A stretch of 44,081 nt of DNA. Source: Methylotenera sp. Lineage in GTDB: Bacteria > Pseudomonadota > Gammaproteobacteria > Burkholderiales > Burkholderiaceae_C. Within the stretch, counting starts at the first letter, position 1, and every line of letters begins with the position of its first letter. The position numbers were made by a program, and so were the translations under genes. The stretch spans positions 1 to 44,081 of the forward strand of contig JAIPCJ010000016.1 in the NCBI GenBank assembly GCA_021738245.1, written 5' to 3'. The notes beneath the pieces were generated by a model that was given only the letters and a program-made list of their open reading frames with translations, did no database searches and had not been told where the DNA came from. This document shows, piece after piece, positions 1 through 7,258 of the stretch.

Positions 1-618
1 GATTTCGGACTGCTTAAGCAGACCGAAATCAACGCGCTCCTGGTCAAGGCCGCGCGCGAGCATGCGCTGGTGGTTCGCCTGAAGGGCGGGGACGCCAGCG
101 TCTTCGGCCGCCTGGAAGAAGAGCTGATCGCGCTGGCCGAAGCCGGCATCGACAGCGAGGTGGTGCCCGGCGTCACCGCAGCCCTGGCGGCCGCCGCCCA
201 AGCCCAGCGGCCCCTCACGCGCCGCGGCCGTGGCCGCTCCGTGAGCCTGACCACCGCCATGACGGAGCGCGGCGAGCTGCGCGCCGCCCGCACCGCCGAC
301 ACCGAAGTCTTCTACATGGCCGGCCGCCAGCTGGCCGCCCTGGGCCGCCAGCTGCTGGCCGCGGGCTGGGCGGCCGATACGCCCACGCTCGTCGTCAGCC
401 GCGCCGGCTGTGCAGATGCCATCACCAGCGAGCACGCCCTGGCCGACCTGGCCCGCGCCGCCCTGCTGCACCGGGGCCGCCCGACCGTCGTCACGGTGGG
501 GACAGGCGCCGGGTTTGTCGGGCATCAGGATCGGGGCCGCGCCGCGGCCCATAAAATCGCCGTTTCGCCTGAACTTGCCCCGTTGAAGGCGCCCCTTACC
601 TCCAAGAGCACCTCATGA
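1..618 (+). CDS. cobA: Uroporphyrinogen-III C-methyltransferase (SUMT), 3' part
   Basis: The reading frame is open from the first base, so the start and the first ~60-80 residues lie outside the window; 205 residues are visible. SUMT transfers two methyl groups from S-adenosylmethionine to uroporphyrinogen III, giving precorrin-2 for siroheme and cobalamin. The family signature [12 protein letters not shown] is at bases ~70-110, followed by the VPGVTAA motif at ~160-185. The C-terminus ends in a Ser/Thr/Lys-rich tail instead of the usual short VGEVV end, which is mildly unusual. The stop codon overlaps the start of the ferredoxin gene (ATGA), so the two are cotranslated. Siroheme is the cofactor of sulfite and nitrite reductases, which fits a neighbouring ferredoxin and reductase. 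It could equally be the C-terminal domain of a fused CysG; the missing 5' end would decide. Confidence 0.9.
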   Translation, partial: DFGLLKQTEINALLVKAAREHALVVRLKGGDASVFGRLEEELIALAEAGIDSEVVPGVTAALAAAAQAQRPLTRRGRGRSVSLTTAMTERGELRAARTADTEVFYMAGRQLAALGRQLLAAGWAADTPTLVVSRAGCADAITSEHALADLARAALLHRGRPTVVTVGTGAGFVGHQDRGRAAAHKIAVSPELAPLKAPLTSKSTS

Positions 619-938
619 CCCACGTCGTCACCGAATCCTGCATCCGCTGCAAGTACACCGACTGCGTCGACGTCTGTCCGGTCGACTGCTTCCGCGAAGG
701 CCCGAACTTCCTGACGATCGACCCGGACGAGTGCATCGACTGCGCCGTGTGCATCCCCGAGTGCCCGGTCAACGCCATCATGCCGGAGGAGGACGTCCCC
801 GGCGATCAGGTCCACATGATCAAGATCAACGCGGACCTGGCCAAGAAGTGGCCCAGCATCACCAAGCGCAAGCCCGCCCTGCCCGACGCCGACGAGTGGA
901 AGGACAAGACCGGCAAGCTCGGCGAGCTGATCCGCTGA
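615..938 (+). CDS. fdxA: 7Fe-8S ferredoxin
   Basis: A 107-residue protein typical of the FdxA family in length and sequence. The first cluster region has Cys9, Cys12, Cys17, Cys21 and Cys25, matching the spacing of a [3Fe-4S] plus [4Fe-4S] ferredoxin; the second has Cys40, Cys43, Cys46 and Cys50 followed by Pro. The tail after residue 70 ([11 protein letters not shown]) is the usual FdxA C-terminal helix. It is a small soluble electron carrier in the cytoplasm. The start ATG overlaps the stop of the upstream methyltransferase, and a ferredoxin-NADP reductase follows 40 bases downstream, so carrier and reductase are probably made together. The assignment to FdxA is secure; its physiological electron acceptor cannot be read from the sequence. 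Confidence 0.96.
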   Translation: MTHVVTESCIRCKYTDCVDVCPVDCFREGPNFLTIDPDECIDCAVCIPECPVNAIMPEEDVPGDQVHMIKINADLAKKWPSITKRKPALPDADEWKDKTGKLGELIR

Positions 939-951
939 TCTGCTGCCCCGG

Positions 952-970
952 GGCCGGCACTCCGCCGGCC
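952..970 (+). other. Intercistronic hairpin between fdxA and the reductase gene
   Basis: A perfect 7-bp inverted repeat (GGCCGGC / GCCGGCC) with a 5-base loop fills half of the 40-base gap. No T-run follows, so it is not a standard terminator. It may protect the upstream fdxA message or dampen expression of the reductase; this is inference. Confidence 0.45.
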
Positions 971-978
971 TGCCCTGC

Positions 979-2049
979 ATGACCTCCCCCGCCTCCGCGC
1001 CGACCGCTGCCCTGCGTGAGACCGACGCCCTCGTGATTGGCGCGGGTCCGGTAGGGCTCTTCCAGGTGTTCGAGCTCGGCCTGCTCGGCATCCGTGCCGA
1101 GATGGTCGACGCCTTGCCCCATGTGGGTGGCCAGTGCGCCGAGCTCTACGCCGACAAGCCCATCTACGACGTGCCTGGCCTGCCGGTGTGCAGCGGGCGC
1201 GAACTGATCGAGCGGCTGCAGCAGCAGATCCGCCCGTTCGCGCCGGTGCTGCACCTGAGTCAGGAAGTGTTGGCGCTGCAGGCGCAGCCGGACGGCCGGT
1301 TCCAGATCGAGTCGACGGCCGGCACCCGCTGGCTGGCGCGCACCGTCTTCATCGCGGCCGGCGTGGGCGCCTTCAGCCCCAAGCGCTTGCGCCTGGAGGG
1401 CGCCGAGGCGCTCGAAGGCCGGCAAGTCCATCACCACCTGGACAGCCTCGACGCCAGCGGCCAGCGCGTGCTGGTGCTGGGCGGCGAGGCGCCCGCCGTC
1501 GAGGCGGCGGTGCAACTCGCTGAAGCCGGGCAAGCCGCCCAGGTGACGCTGGTGCACCGCAAAGATGCCTTCAAGGCACCCGCCGAGCGGCTGGCACGCC
1601 TGCACGCGCTGCGCGACGCGGGCCGTGTGAGCGTCGCCGTCGGCCAGCCCATGGCGCTGCGCATGACGGGCGATCGCCTGCAAGGGCTCGACATCCTCGA
1701 TGCCACCGCGCAGACGCAGCTCCTGCCCGCCGACCACCTCGTGGTGCGCCTGGGCCTGAGCCCGCGCCTGGGCGCCATCGCCGACTGGGGCCTGGCGCTG
1801 GAGCGCAAGCTCGTGACGGTGGACACCGCGCGCTTCGAGACCTCGCTGCCCGGCGTCTACGCCGTGGGCGACATCAACCACTACCCGGGCAAGCGCAAGC
1901 TGCTGGTGAGCGGCTTCCACGAAGCCACCCTCGCCGCCTTCGCCGCAGCCGAGCGCGTCTTCCCCGGCCAGCCCATCCATCTGCAATACACGACGACCAG
2001 CCCCAAGCTGCACGAGCGGCTGGGCGTGCCCACGCCGGGGCACGATTGA
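979..2049 (+). CDS. Ferredoxin--NADP(+) reductase, thioredoxin-reductase-like type
   Basis: A 356-residue flavoprotein that passes electrons between NADPH and ferredoxin. It has the two-dinucleotide-fold architecture of the TrxR-like ferredoxin reductases (bacterial YumC/FNR2 type) and lacks the CxxC redox pair of true thioredoxin reductases. The FAD motif GAGPVG is at residues 21-26 and the family segment HVGGQCAELY at 48-57. The NADPH domain carries HRKDAFKA near 193-200, the usual site for the 2'-phosphate. Its glycine motif reads GGEAPA (168-173), where most relatives have GGGDSA, so one glycine is replaced by glutamate. A C-terminal GDIN segment binds FAD. The gene follows fdxA by 40 bases in the same direction, which gives it an obvious partner. 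It ends convergently with the large TPR gene. Confidence 0.9.
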   Translation: MTSPASAPTAALRETDALVIGAGPVGLFQVFELGLLGIRAEMVDALPHVGGQCAELYADKPIYDVPGLPVCSGRELIERLQQQIRPFAPVLHLSQEVLALQAQPDGRFQIESTAGTRWLARTVFIAAGVGAFSPKRLRLEGAEALEGRQVHHHLDSLDASGQRVLVLGGEAPAVEAAVQLAEAGQAAQVTLVHRKDAFKAPAERLARLHALRDAGRVSVAVGQPMALRMTGDRLQGLDILDATAQTQLLPADHLVVRLGLSPRLGAIADWGLALERKLVTVDTARFETSLPGVYAVGDINHYPGKRKLLVSGFHEATLAAFAAAERVFPGQPIHLQYTTTSPKLHERLGVPTPGHD

Positions 2050-2091
2050 CCCTGGCGCCCCCGGGCCGGACTGGGGAAAGACCGGGCCGTC

Positions 2092-5000
2092 CTAACGCCC
2101 CCAGCCCCAACGCCACCGCAGGTACCAGGGCGTGTAGCGCTGACGCGCCAGACGCCGAAGCTCGGCGCCGATCGCCAGCGCCTGCGTGGGCTTGGCGGTC
2201 GGCAGTGCCTGTCGTAACGTGCGCGACGCATCAGGCCGCCCCAGCGCGAGGTCGCGGTACGCCTGAAAGGCCACCAGCACCGGCTTCATCCAGGGGTCGG
2301 GCTGCCACTCGTGACAACGCTCCAGCGCGGCCGCCAGCCCGGCCGCATCGGCCTGTCGGGCCAGCAACATCAGCTCCCACAAGCGCATGTCCTCGTGATA
2401 GGGCGCTCGACGCAGCGTCGCCTCCACCACGGCACGCAGTTCCGGCCAACGGCGCAGCACCGCCAGCGATCCCGCCAGATTGCCCATTGCATACAGCGGC
2501 GGACGATCGCGTTGCGCCCAATCGCGCATCCATCGCGCCACCGCCCGGTGCTCATCCAGGGAGGACAGCACGTAGCTCGCCTCGCCCCAGCCGTCATCAT
2601 CAGCCCTCAGCGCCGCCTCGAAGCGCTGCACCACCCATGGCAGCAGCCAGCGCGAATCCGTGGCCTTGAGCCAGCGCAGCCACGCTCGCAGCAAGTGCGG
2701 CCCTGACGCGCCGCGCTGCCATCGCCAAGCCTGCAAAAACGCCAGCCAGAAGCTCCGACGCCCGCGCCGCTCCAGCCAGTCCAGTGCCACGCCAACCGGT
2801 CCGCCGCCCTGTGCCACATGCGGGCCCTGCAAGGCGAGCAAGGCCTCGCCCCAACCTGCTTCGTGCCATGCCGCCATGGCAGCCCGGCACCGGTCGACCT
2901 CGAAATCCTGCAGCGTGAAGAGGCGCTCGAGCCACGCCCGGGCCCAGTCCTGCCGGCCGGCGCGCGCCGCCATCTCGATGCCGTCGCAGGCCGTGCCCAC
3001 GGTTGGATGGTGGGGCCACAGCATTTGCATGGCCGGCTCGGCCAACGCGTAAGCCTGGGCCTGCCTCGCCGCCTCGACCAGTTGCCGGGCGGCGAAGGCA
3101 TAGCCTGGCGACAACTGAAGCGCCTGCTGCAGCGGCATCAGGGCTTCCTGCCCGCGCTGGCTCTTCACGAGCGCATGGCCCAGGTAGGCATGTGACCGCG
3201 CCTCCAACGGGGCAATGCCCACGAGCTGCTGCGCCGCCTGCAGGTAGGCGGGATGGTCGTCCTCCGCATCGAGCCAATCGGCCTGCCTCAGGCAGAGGTC
3301 TTCATCGCGAGGCGCTTCCTGCCGAAGCGCACCGATCAGCGCCAGCGCCTCGGCTTTGTGGTCTCGCGCCCAGGCCACGCGTGCCGACCACTCCCGCAAT
3401 GACAAAGGCGCCGGCGCCGGCCAAGGCAGGTTCCCCAAGGCCTCGTCGATCTCCGTGAATCGACCCAGGCGCAGCAGCCGTTCGAACCGCGCATGCCACA
3501 CCGCAAGATGCCGCGGCGACAGCGCCAAGGCACGGGCTGCGGCTTCCAGGGCCAGCGCATCATCCCGGCTGCGGCTGGCCTGAACCGCCCAGGCATCCGC
3601 ATCACCCGGGCGACTCTGGACCACTTCCGCGATCAGCGCATCGAACGCGCCCAGATCCTCACGACGCTCGCACACACGGCGGGCCAGGGCCCATACCCAG
3701 TTGGGCCGCGGATCGAGCAGCAACGACCGGCGGGCGAGGTCGAAGGCCAAGCCGTCGTCCTCCCGCTGCTCATGCACCCAGCCAAGCAGGGCGATCAGGT
3801 CGGCATCGTCCCAGCCATGGCGGTCGTTCAACGCCCGCTCCAGCACGCGGACCGCCTCATCCCAGTCGCGCCCGTGGTCTCCCAGCAAGTCCACCTGCAG
3901 GCGCACGGCGGGGTTCCAGCTCGGGGACAGCGCCAGGGCCGCCGCGCAAGCCTGCCTGGCCGAGGCCGGCGCCAGGGCCTGCTGCAACGCCCGCGCATGC
4001 TCCAGATGAACCCGAGGCAGCTGCGGAAAGCGATCGCAGGCCTCGGCCAACAGCCGCAGCGCATCGTCTGTGCGCTGGAGCAATTGCAACTGGCGCGCCA
4101 CGGCCACCGGCCCCTGCCACAGGCCGGGCCACGACGCCGCCAGCTCCTGCAGCAGCGACAGCACGTCATCCGCGGCCCATCCGGCGCCAGCCTCCCTCTG
4201 GAACGTCAACAAACCATCACCGAGCAAGACCTGTTGCCTCAACTGATCCGCCAGGAAGTCGGCCCCCTCGCGCGCCTGCGACGAAGTCGGCGCGGCAAGC
4301 AGGTGCTCCATGGCCACTTCAAATTCGGCATCACGCCGCAGGCATTCCTGCAAATGGGGCACCGCCGCGGCATAGCCTGCCCGACAGCTCTGGCAGAAGG
4401 CCAGCACGTTATGGCTGACCGCCAGCTCCGGCGCCAGTGCGACGGCAGCCTCCGCCATCGCCACAGCCTCATCCAGCCGCCCCTGCCGCGCCGCCTGCAC
4501 GGCACGTTCGCGCTGCAGCCAGGCCATGTGCGGGTGATGCGCGTGCATGTGGTCGAGCTGCCGGTTGATCGCTTCGGCCTCGTCCGGGATGGCGTCGTAC
4601 AGCAGCCGCTGCAGGCCGACGTGGGCGGGGTACGCCTGCGCCAACGGGCGCCAGTCGGCCAGTGCCTGGGCATTGCCCCGTTGGCGGCGCAACAGCCGCA
4701 GCAACAGGTGGTGATGAGCCAGTTGCAAGGGCTCCAGCGTGACTGCCTCGCGCACGGCAGCCAGCGCGTCATCAAATGACCCGCGCGCCTCCAGCAGCAG
4801 GGCTGTCAGGCGCAACCTGCCCGGCTCATGCACCTGCACGCAGCCGTCGAGCAAGCCCTGCGCCTCGTCCAGGCGATGCTGACGCAGCCGGCGTTCAGCC
4901 AGATGCAGGCGCAGGGTGGTGTCGTCCGGGCGCTGGCTCAGCGCTGACGACAGCACGGCCTCGGCCTCCTCCACACGCTGCACCGTATCGAGCTCTTCGG

Positions 5001-7017
5001 CCAAGGTGATCGCAGGCCCGCTGGCACGCGTGCCCCACACGCGCACCCGCTCCTGCAACCACTGCAGGCCAGGCTCCGCCGCGCCTGCCACGCGACAGGC
5101 GCGGGCATAGGCGGCGGCGGCCCACTCTTGCGTCGGCTGCAAGGTGCTGGCCCAACGCAGTGGCTCTAGCGCCGCAGCGGCTCCGTCCCGCTGCCACAGG
5201 CGGTCCCCCAGTTCACTCCAGGCCCGTCCACACGTACCTTCCAGCCGCAGCGCGCGGCGCACCACGGCGAAGGCGTCGGCGAGGCGGCGACCATCCTGGG
5301 CCAACTGGGCCGCCCAGCGGCACAGGATCAGCGTGTCGGGACGCTCCTGCGCCACCAGCGATGCCAAGTGCGCCTGCGCGGCGGCCTGACCGCGCACCTC
5401 AGCCAAGCTGGCGAGCCGACTGAGCAGCAGATTGCCATCCTTTGGGTAGCGCAACAGCAGCGCATCGGTCGCCTCCAGGATGCGGAGCTCGTCACCGTCG
5501 TAGATGGCCAGCACGCGCTGCGAACGCAGCAGCGAATCACTCTCGGGCGCCTGGGCCTCCAACAAGTGCAAGGCCCGAACTGCAGCAGCTCGGTCATGCC
5601 GTTGCAGGGCGGCCTGGACATCGTGCGCAAGGTCCCAATCCTGCGCTTCAGGCAGGTCGATCCCGCTCAGGCGGCCGCAGGCCTCAGGCGGCAGCATCAG
5701 CATGGCACGCGGGCCACCGGACTGCTGGGCGTCGAAGAGCTGTTCGGCCTCGTACTCGGCATGCAGCGGCAGGCTGGGGTCGCGCACAAGCACTGTGCGG
5801 CGCAACCGGTCATAGCCCACGACCGCCTGCAGGTGGCCACTGCCGACGTACTGCGTCGCCAAGGCAAAGGGCAGGCCGGCATCCAGCAATGCGCAAGCTG
5901 TCGGCCAGTCGAGCTTGAACTCACGTACCCAGAAGCCTTGCTGCACCGCCCACGTTCGTTCAGAGGCGGCCGGCGTGCCGTCGTAACAGATGGCCTGAGC
6001 CACCTCCAGGTGATCGGCCTGGCGACCGTGGAACTGTGCCAGCGCCGTCAGCGTGGCGGGCGCACAGGTCATCCAGTGCTGGCGCACCAGCGGCATCGGC
6101 AGCAAGACACGGTGAGGGGCAGCGCCCGACGCCGCCAAGGTCTCGGCCAGCCGCGCATAAAAGCCCGTGCCGGGCACGCGCCCGGCCTGCTCACGCGCCT
6201 GCGACACCTCGCCCAAATGCAGCAGCGCGTCCGCACGGCGAGCCGCCAGCAGTCCGGCCCAGCGGTCACCCGCGCGGGGTAGGCCGCACTCGACGATGTC
6301 CAGCAATTGAAGCGCGCGGGCATGCTGCTGCTGATCTGCAGCCATGCCATGAAGCTGCCATGCCACAGACGCGCTGCCCGTGGCGTCGAGCGCGGATTCA
6401 AGCGTCGACTGGGCTTCATCACGCCGATCCATTTGCCAGAGCAACTGGGCGACTTGCTGCAGCGCCGTGCGGTAGCCCGGACGCAGCAGGAGCGCCTGCT
6501 GAGCAGCAGCCAGCGCGGCCTCGATCCGGTCCAGTCGCGCCAGGGTGTAGCTGTGCTCGACCCACAGCCACGGGTCGTGCGCCACCAGCGCAAGCGCCTC
6601 GCGCTGGCATTGCAGCGCGGGCTCGGTATCCCGCAGATCAGCCAGCCAAAGCCCCTGCAAACTCAGGCGCTCGGCTCGCCACGCCGGCTCCGAGGGCGGC
6701 GGCAGCGGCCGACGTGCAGCCGCCAGCCAGTAGGCAAACGCCCCGCGATTGCCCAGAACTGTGCGCAGCAGCCCGATTTGAGCCCCGCCATGTTCTGGAT
6801 GGCGGCGCCCCAGCCGCAGAGCCAGTGCATCACCGCCCCGCTCGTCCCCGAGGTGCCGCAGCGCACGTGCCGCGGTGATCAATGCGGGCACATCGTCTCG
6901 CGCTTGCAGTGCGTCAAGCCACGGCACCACGCGCAACGCCAGACCGGCATCCAGCCAGGCATCGATCGCCTCCAGGCCTGGCGCGGACGCCGCGCTCCCC
7001 TCCCCATGTGCATTCAT
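2092..7017 (-). CDS. Giant TPR protein with an embedded C39-like peptidase domain
   Basis: A 1641-residue protein built mainly of helical TPR-like repeats (residues ~1-300 and ~450-1600), recognisable by recurrent A..AL.L.P and hydrophobic/Ala patterns. Between about residues 303 and 445 lies a different domain resembling the C39-like (papain-fold) peptidases. It has a Gln313–Cys318 pair (QHWMTCAP), then His395 in GHLQAVVGYD and Asp413 in VRDPS, the order and surroundings of a Cys/His/Asp triad with an oxyanion Gln. I see no signal peptide and no membrane span, so it is probably cytoplasmic. The ATG start has no clear Shine-Dalgarno sequence. It is transcribed alone, convergent with the reductase gene and divergent from the riboswitch. 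The function is unknown: it could be a protease on a scaffold, or a dead papain fold that only binds peptides. Confidence 0.85.
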   Translation of the reverse strand: MNAHGEGSAASAPGLEAIDAWLDAGLALRVVPWLDALQARDDVPALITAARALRHLGDERGGDALALRLGRRHPEHGGAQIGLLRTVLGNRGAFAYWLAAARRPLPPPSEPAWRAERLSLQGLWLADLRDTEPALQCQREALALVAHDPWLWVEHSYTLARLDRIEAALAAAQQALLLRPGYRTALQQVAQLLWQMDRRDEAQSTLESALDATGSASVAWQLHGMAADQQQHARALQLLDIVECGLPRAGDRWAGLLAARRADALLHLGEVSQAREQAGRVPGTGFYARLAETLAASGAAPHRVLLPMPLVRQHWMTCAPATLTALAQFHGRQADHLEVAQAICYDGTPAASERTWAVQQGFWVREFKLDWPTACALLDAGLPFALATQYVGSGHLQAVVGYDRLRRTVLVRDPSLPLHAEYEAEQLFDAQQSGGPRAMLMLPPEACGRLSGIDLPEAQDWDLAHDVQAALQRHDRAAAVRALHLLEAQAPESDSLLRSQRVLAIYDGDELRILEATDALLLRYPKDGNLLLSRLASLAEVRGQAAAQAHLASLVAQERPDTLILCRWAAQLAQDGRRLADAFAVVRRALRLEGTCGRAWSELGDRLWQRDGAAAALEPLRWASTLQPTQEWAAAAYARACRVAGAAEPGLQWLQERVRVWGTRASGPAITLAEELDTVQRVEEAEAVLSSALSQRPDDTTLRLHLAERRLRQHRLDEAQGLLDGCVQVHEPGRLRLTALLLEARGSFDDALAAVREAVTLEPLQLAHHHLLLRLLRRQRGNAQALADWRPLAQAYPAHVGLQRLLYDAIPDEAEAINRQLDHMHAHHPHMAWLQRERAVQAARQGRLDEAVAMAEAAVALAPELAVSHNVLAFCQSCRAGYAAAVPHLQECLRRDAEFEVAMEHLLAAPTSSQAREGADFLADQLRQQVLLGDGLLTFQREAGAGWAADDVLSLLQELAASWPGLWQGPVAVARQLQLLQRTDDALRLLAEACDRFPQLPRVHLEHARALQQALAPASARQACAAALALSPSWNPAVRLQVDLLGDHGRDWDEAVRVLERALNDRHGWDDADLIALLGWVHEQREDDGLAFDLARRSLLLDPRPNWVWALARRVCERREDLGAFDALIAEVVQSRPGDADAWAVQASRSRDDALALEAAARALALSPRHLAVWHARFERLLRLGRFTEIDEALGNLPWPAPAPLSLREWSARVAWARDHKAEALALIGALRQEAPRDEDLCLRQADWLDAEDDHPAYLQAAQQLVGIAPLEARSHAYLGHALVKSQRGQEALMPLQQALQLSPGYAFAARQLVEAARQAQAYALAEPAMQMLWPHHPTVGTACDGIEMAARAGRQDWARAWLERLFTLQDFEVDRCRAAMAAWHEAGWGEALLALQGPHVAQGGGPVGVALDWLERRGRRSFWLAFLQAWRWQRGASGPHLLRAWLRWLKATDSRWLLPWVVQRFEAALRADDDGWGEASYVLSSLDEHRAVARWMRDWAQRDRPPLYAMGNLAGSLAVLRRWPELRAVVEATLRRAPYHEDMRLWELMLLARQADAAGLAAALERCHEWQPDPWMKPVLVAFQAYRDLALGRPDASRTLRQALPTAKPTQALAIGAELRRLARQRYTPWYLRWRWGWGR

Positions 7018-7043
7018 GGCGCCGCATCGTAGTGCCGGACCGC

Positions 7044-7084
7044 TTAAACTCCACCCCGCCGCGGCTGGGATAAATCCCGTCCGT
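7044..7084 (+). promoter_or_regulatory. Candidate promoter ahead of the TPP riboswitch
   Basis: A GATAAA -10-like hexamer at 7069-7074 places transcription start near 7081, just before the riboswitch P1 helix. The best upstream -35-like match (TTAAAC, 7044-7049) is poor and 19 bases away. The position is more persuasive than the sequence. Confidence 0.3.
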
Positions 7085-7179
7085 GGCTTTCGCTAGGGGT
7101 GTTGCGCCCGCCATGGCCGGCGCGACTGAGACAGTCCCTTTGAACCTGATTGAGGTAATCCTCGCGCAGGGAAGCAGCC
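7085..7179 (+). promoter_or_regulatory. TPP riboswitch (THI element)
   Basis: All conserved parts of the thiamine pyrophosphate aptamer are present in order. AGGGGTG is at 7095-7101. An 8-bp variable P3 helix (GTTGCGCC 7101-7108 with GGCGCGAC 7119-7126) follows. CTGAGA is at 7126-7131 and CCTTTGAACCTGAT at about 7137-7150. A short helix GAGG/CCTC around TAAT comes next (7152-7163), then GCAGGGAAGC (7166-7175). P1 closes with GCT (7092-7094) against AGC (7173-7175) and can extend with GGCT (7085-7088) against AGCC (7176-7179). No intrinsic terminator lies between the aptamer and the receptor start at 7259, so control is probably at translation initiation; that part is inference. Confidence 0.95.
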
Positions 7180-7258
7180 GATCAGCAGGGCTCCATTCGC
7201 TTCGTCTCCGGGCCCGCCGCGTTCTCGTTTGCCGACCTGCCATCGCTTCGCATCTTCG

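Noticed and set aside
2050-2091. A terminator between the reductase and TPR genes
   Set aside because: The CCGGGCC segments are direct repeats, not an inverted pair, and there is no T-run.
7229-7258. The upstream TTG as start of the TonB-dependent receptor
   Set aside because: It would put ten residues, including a Cys and charged residues, before a clean signal peptide that begins at the ATG at 7259.
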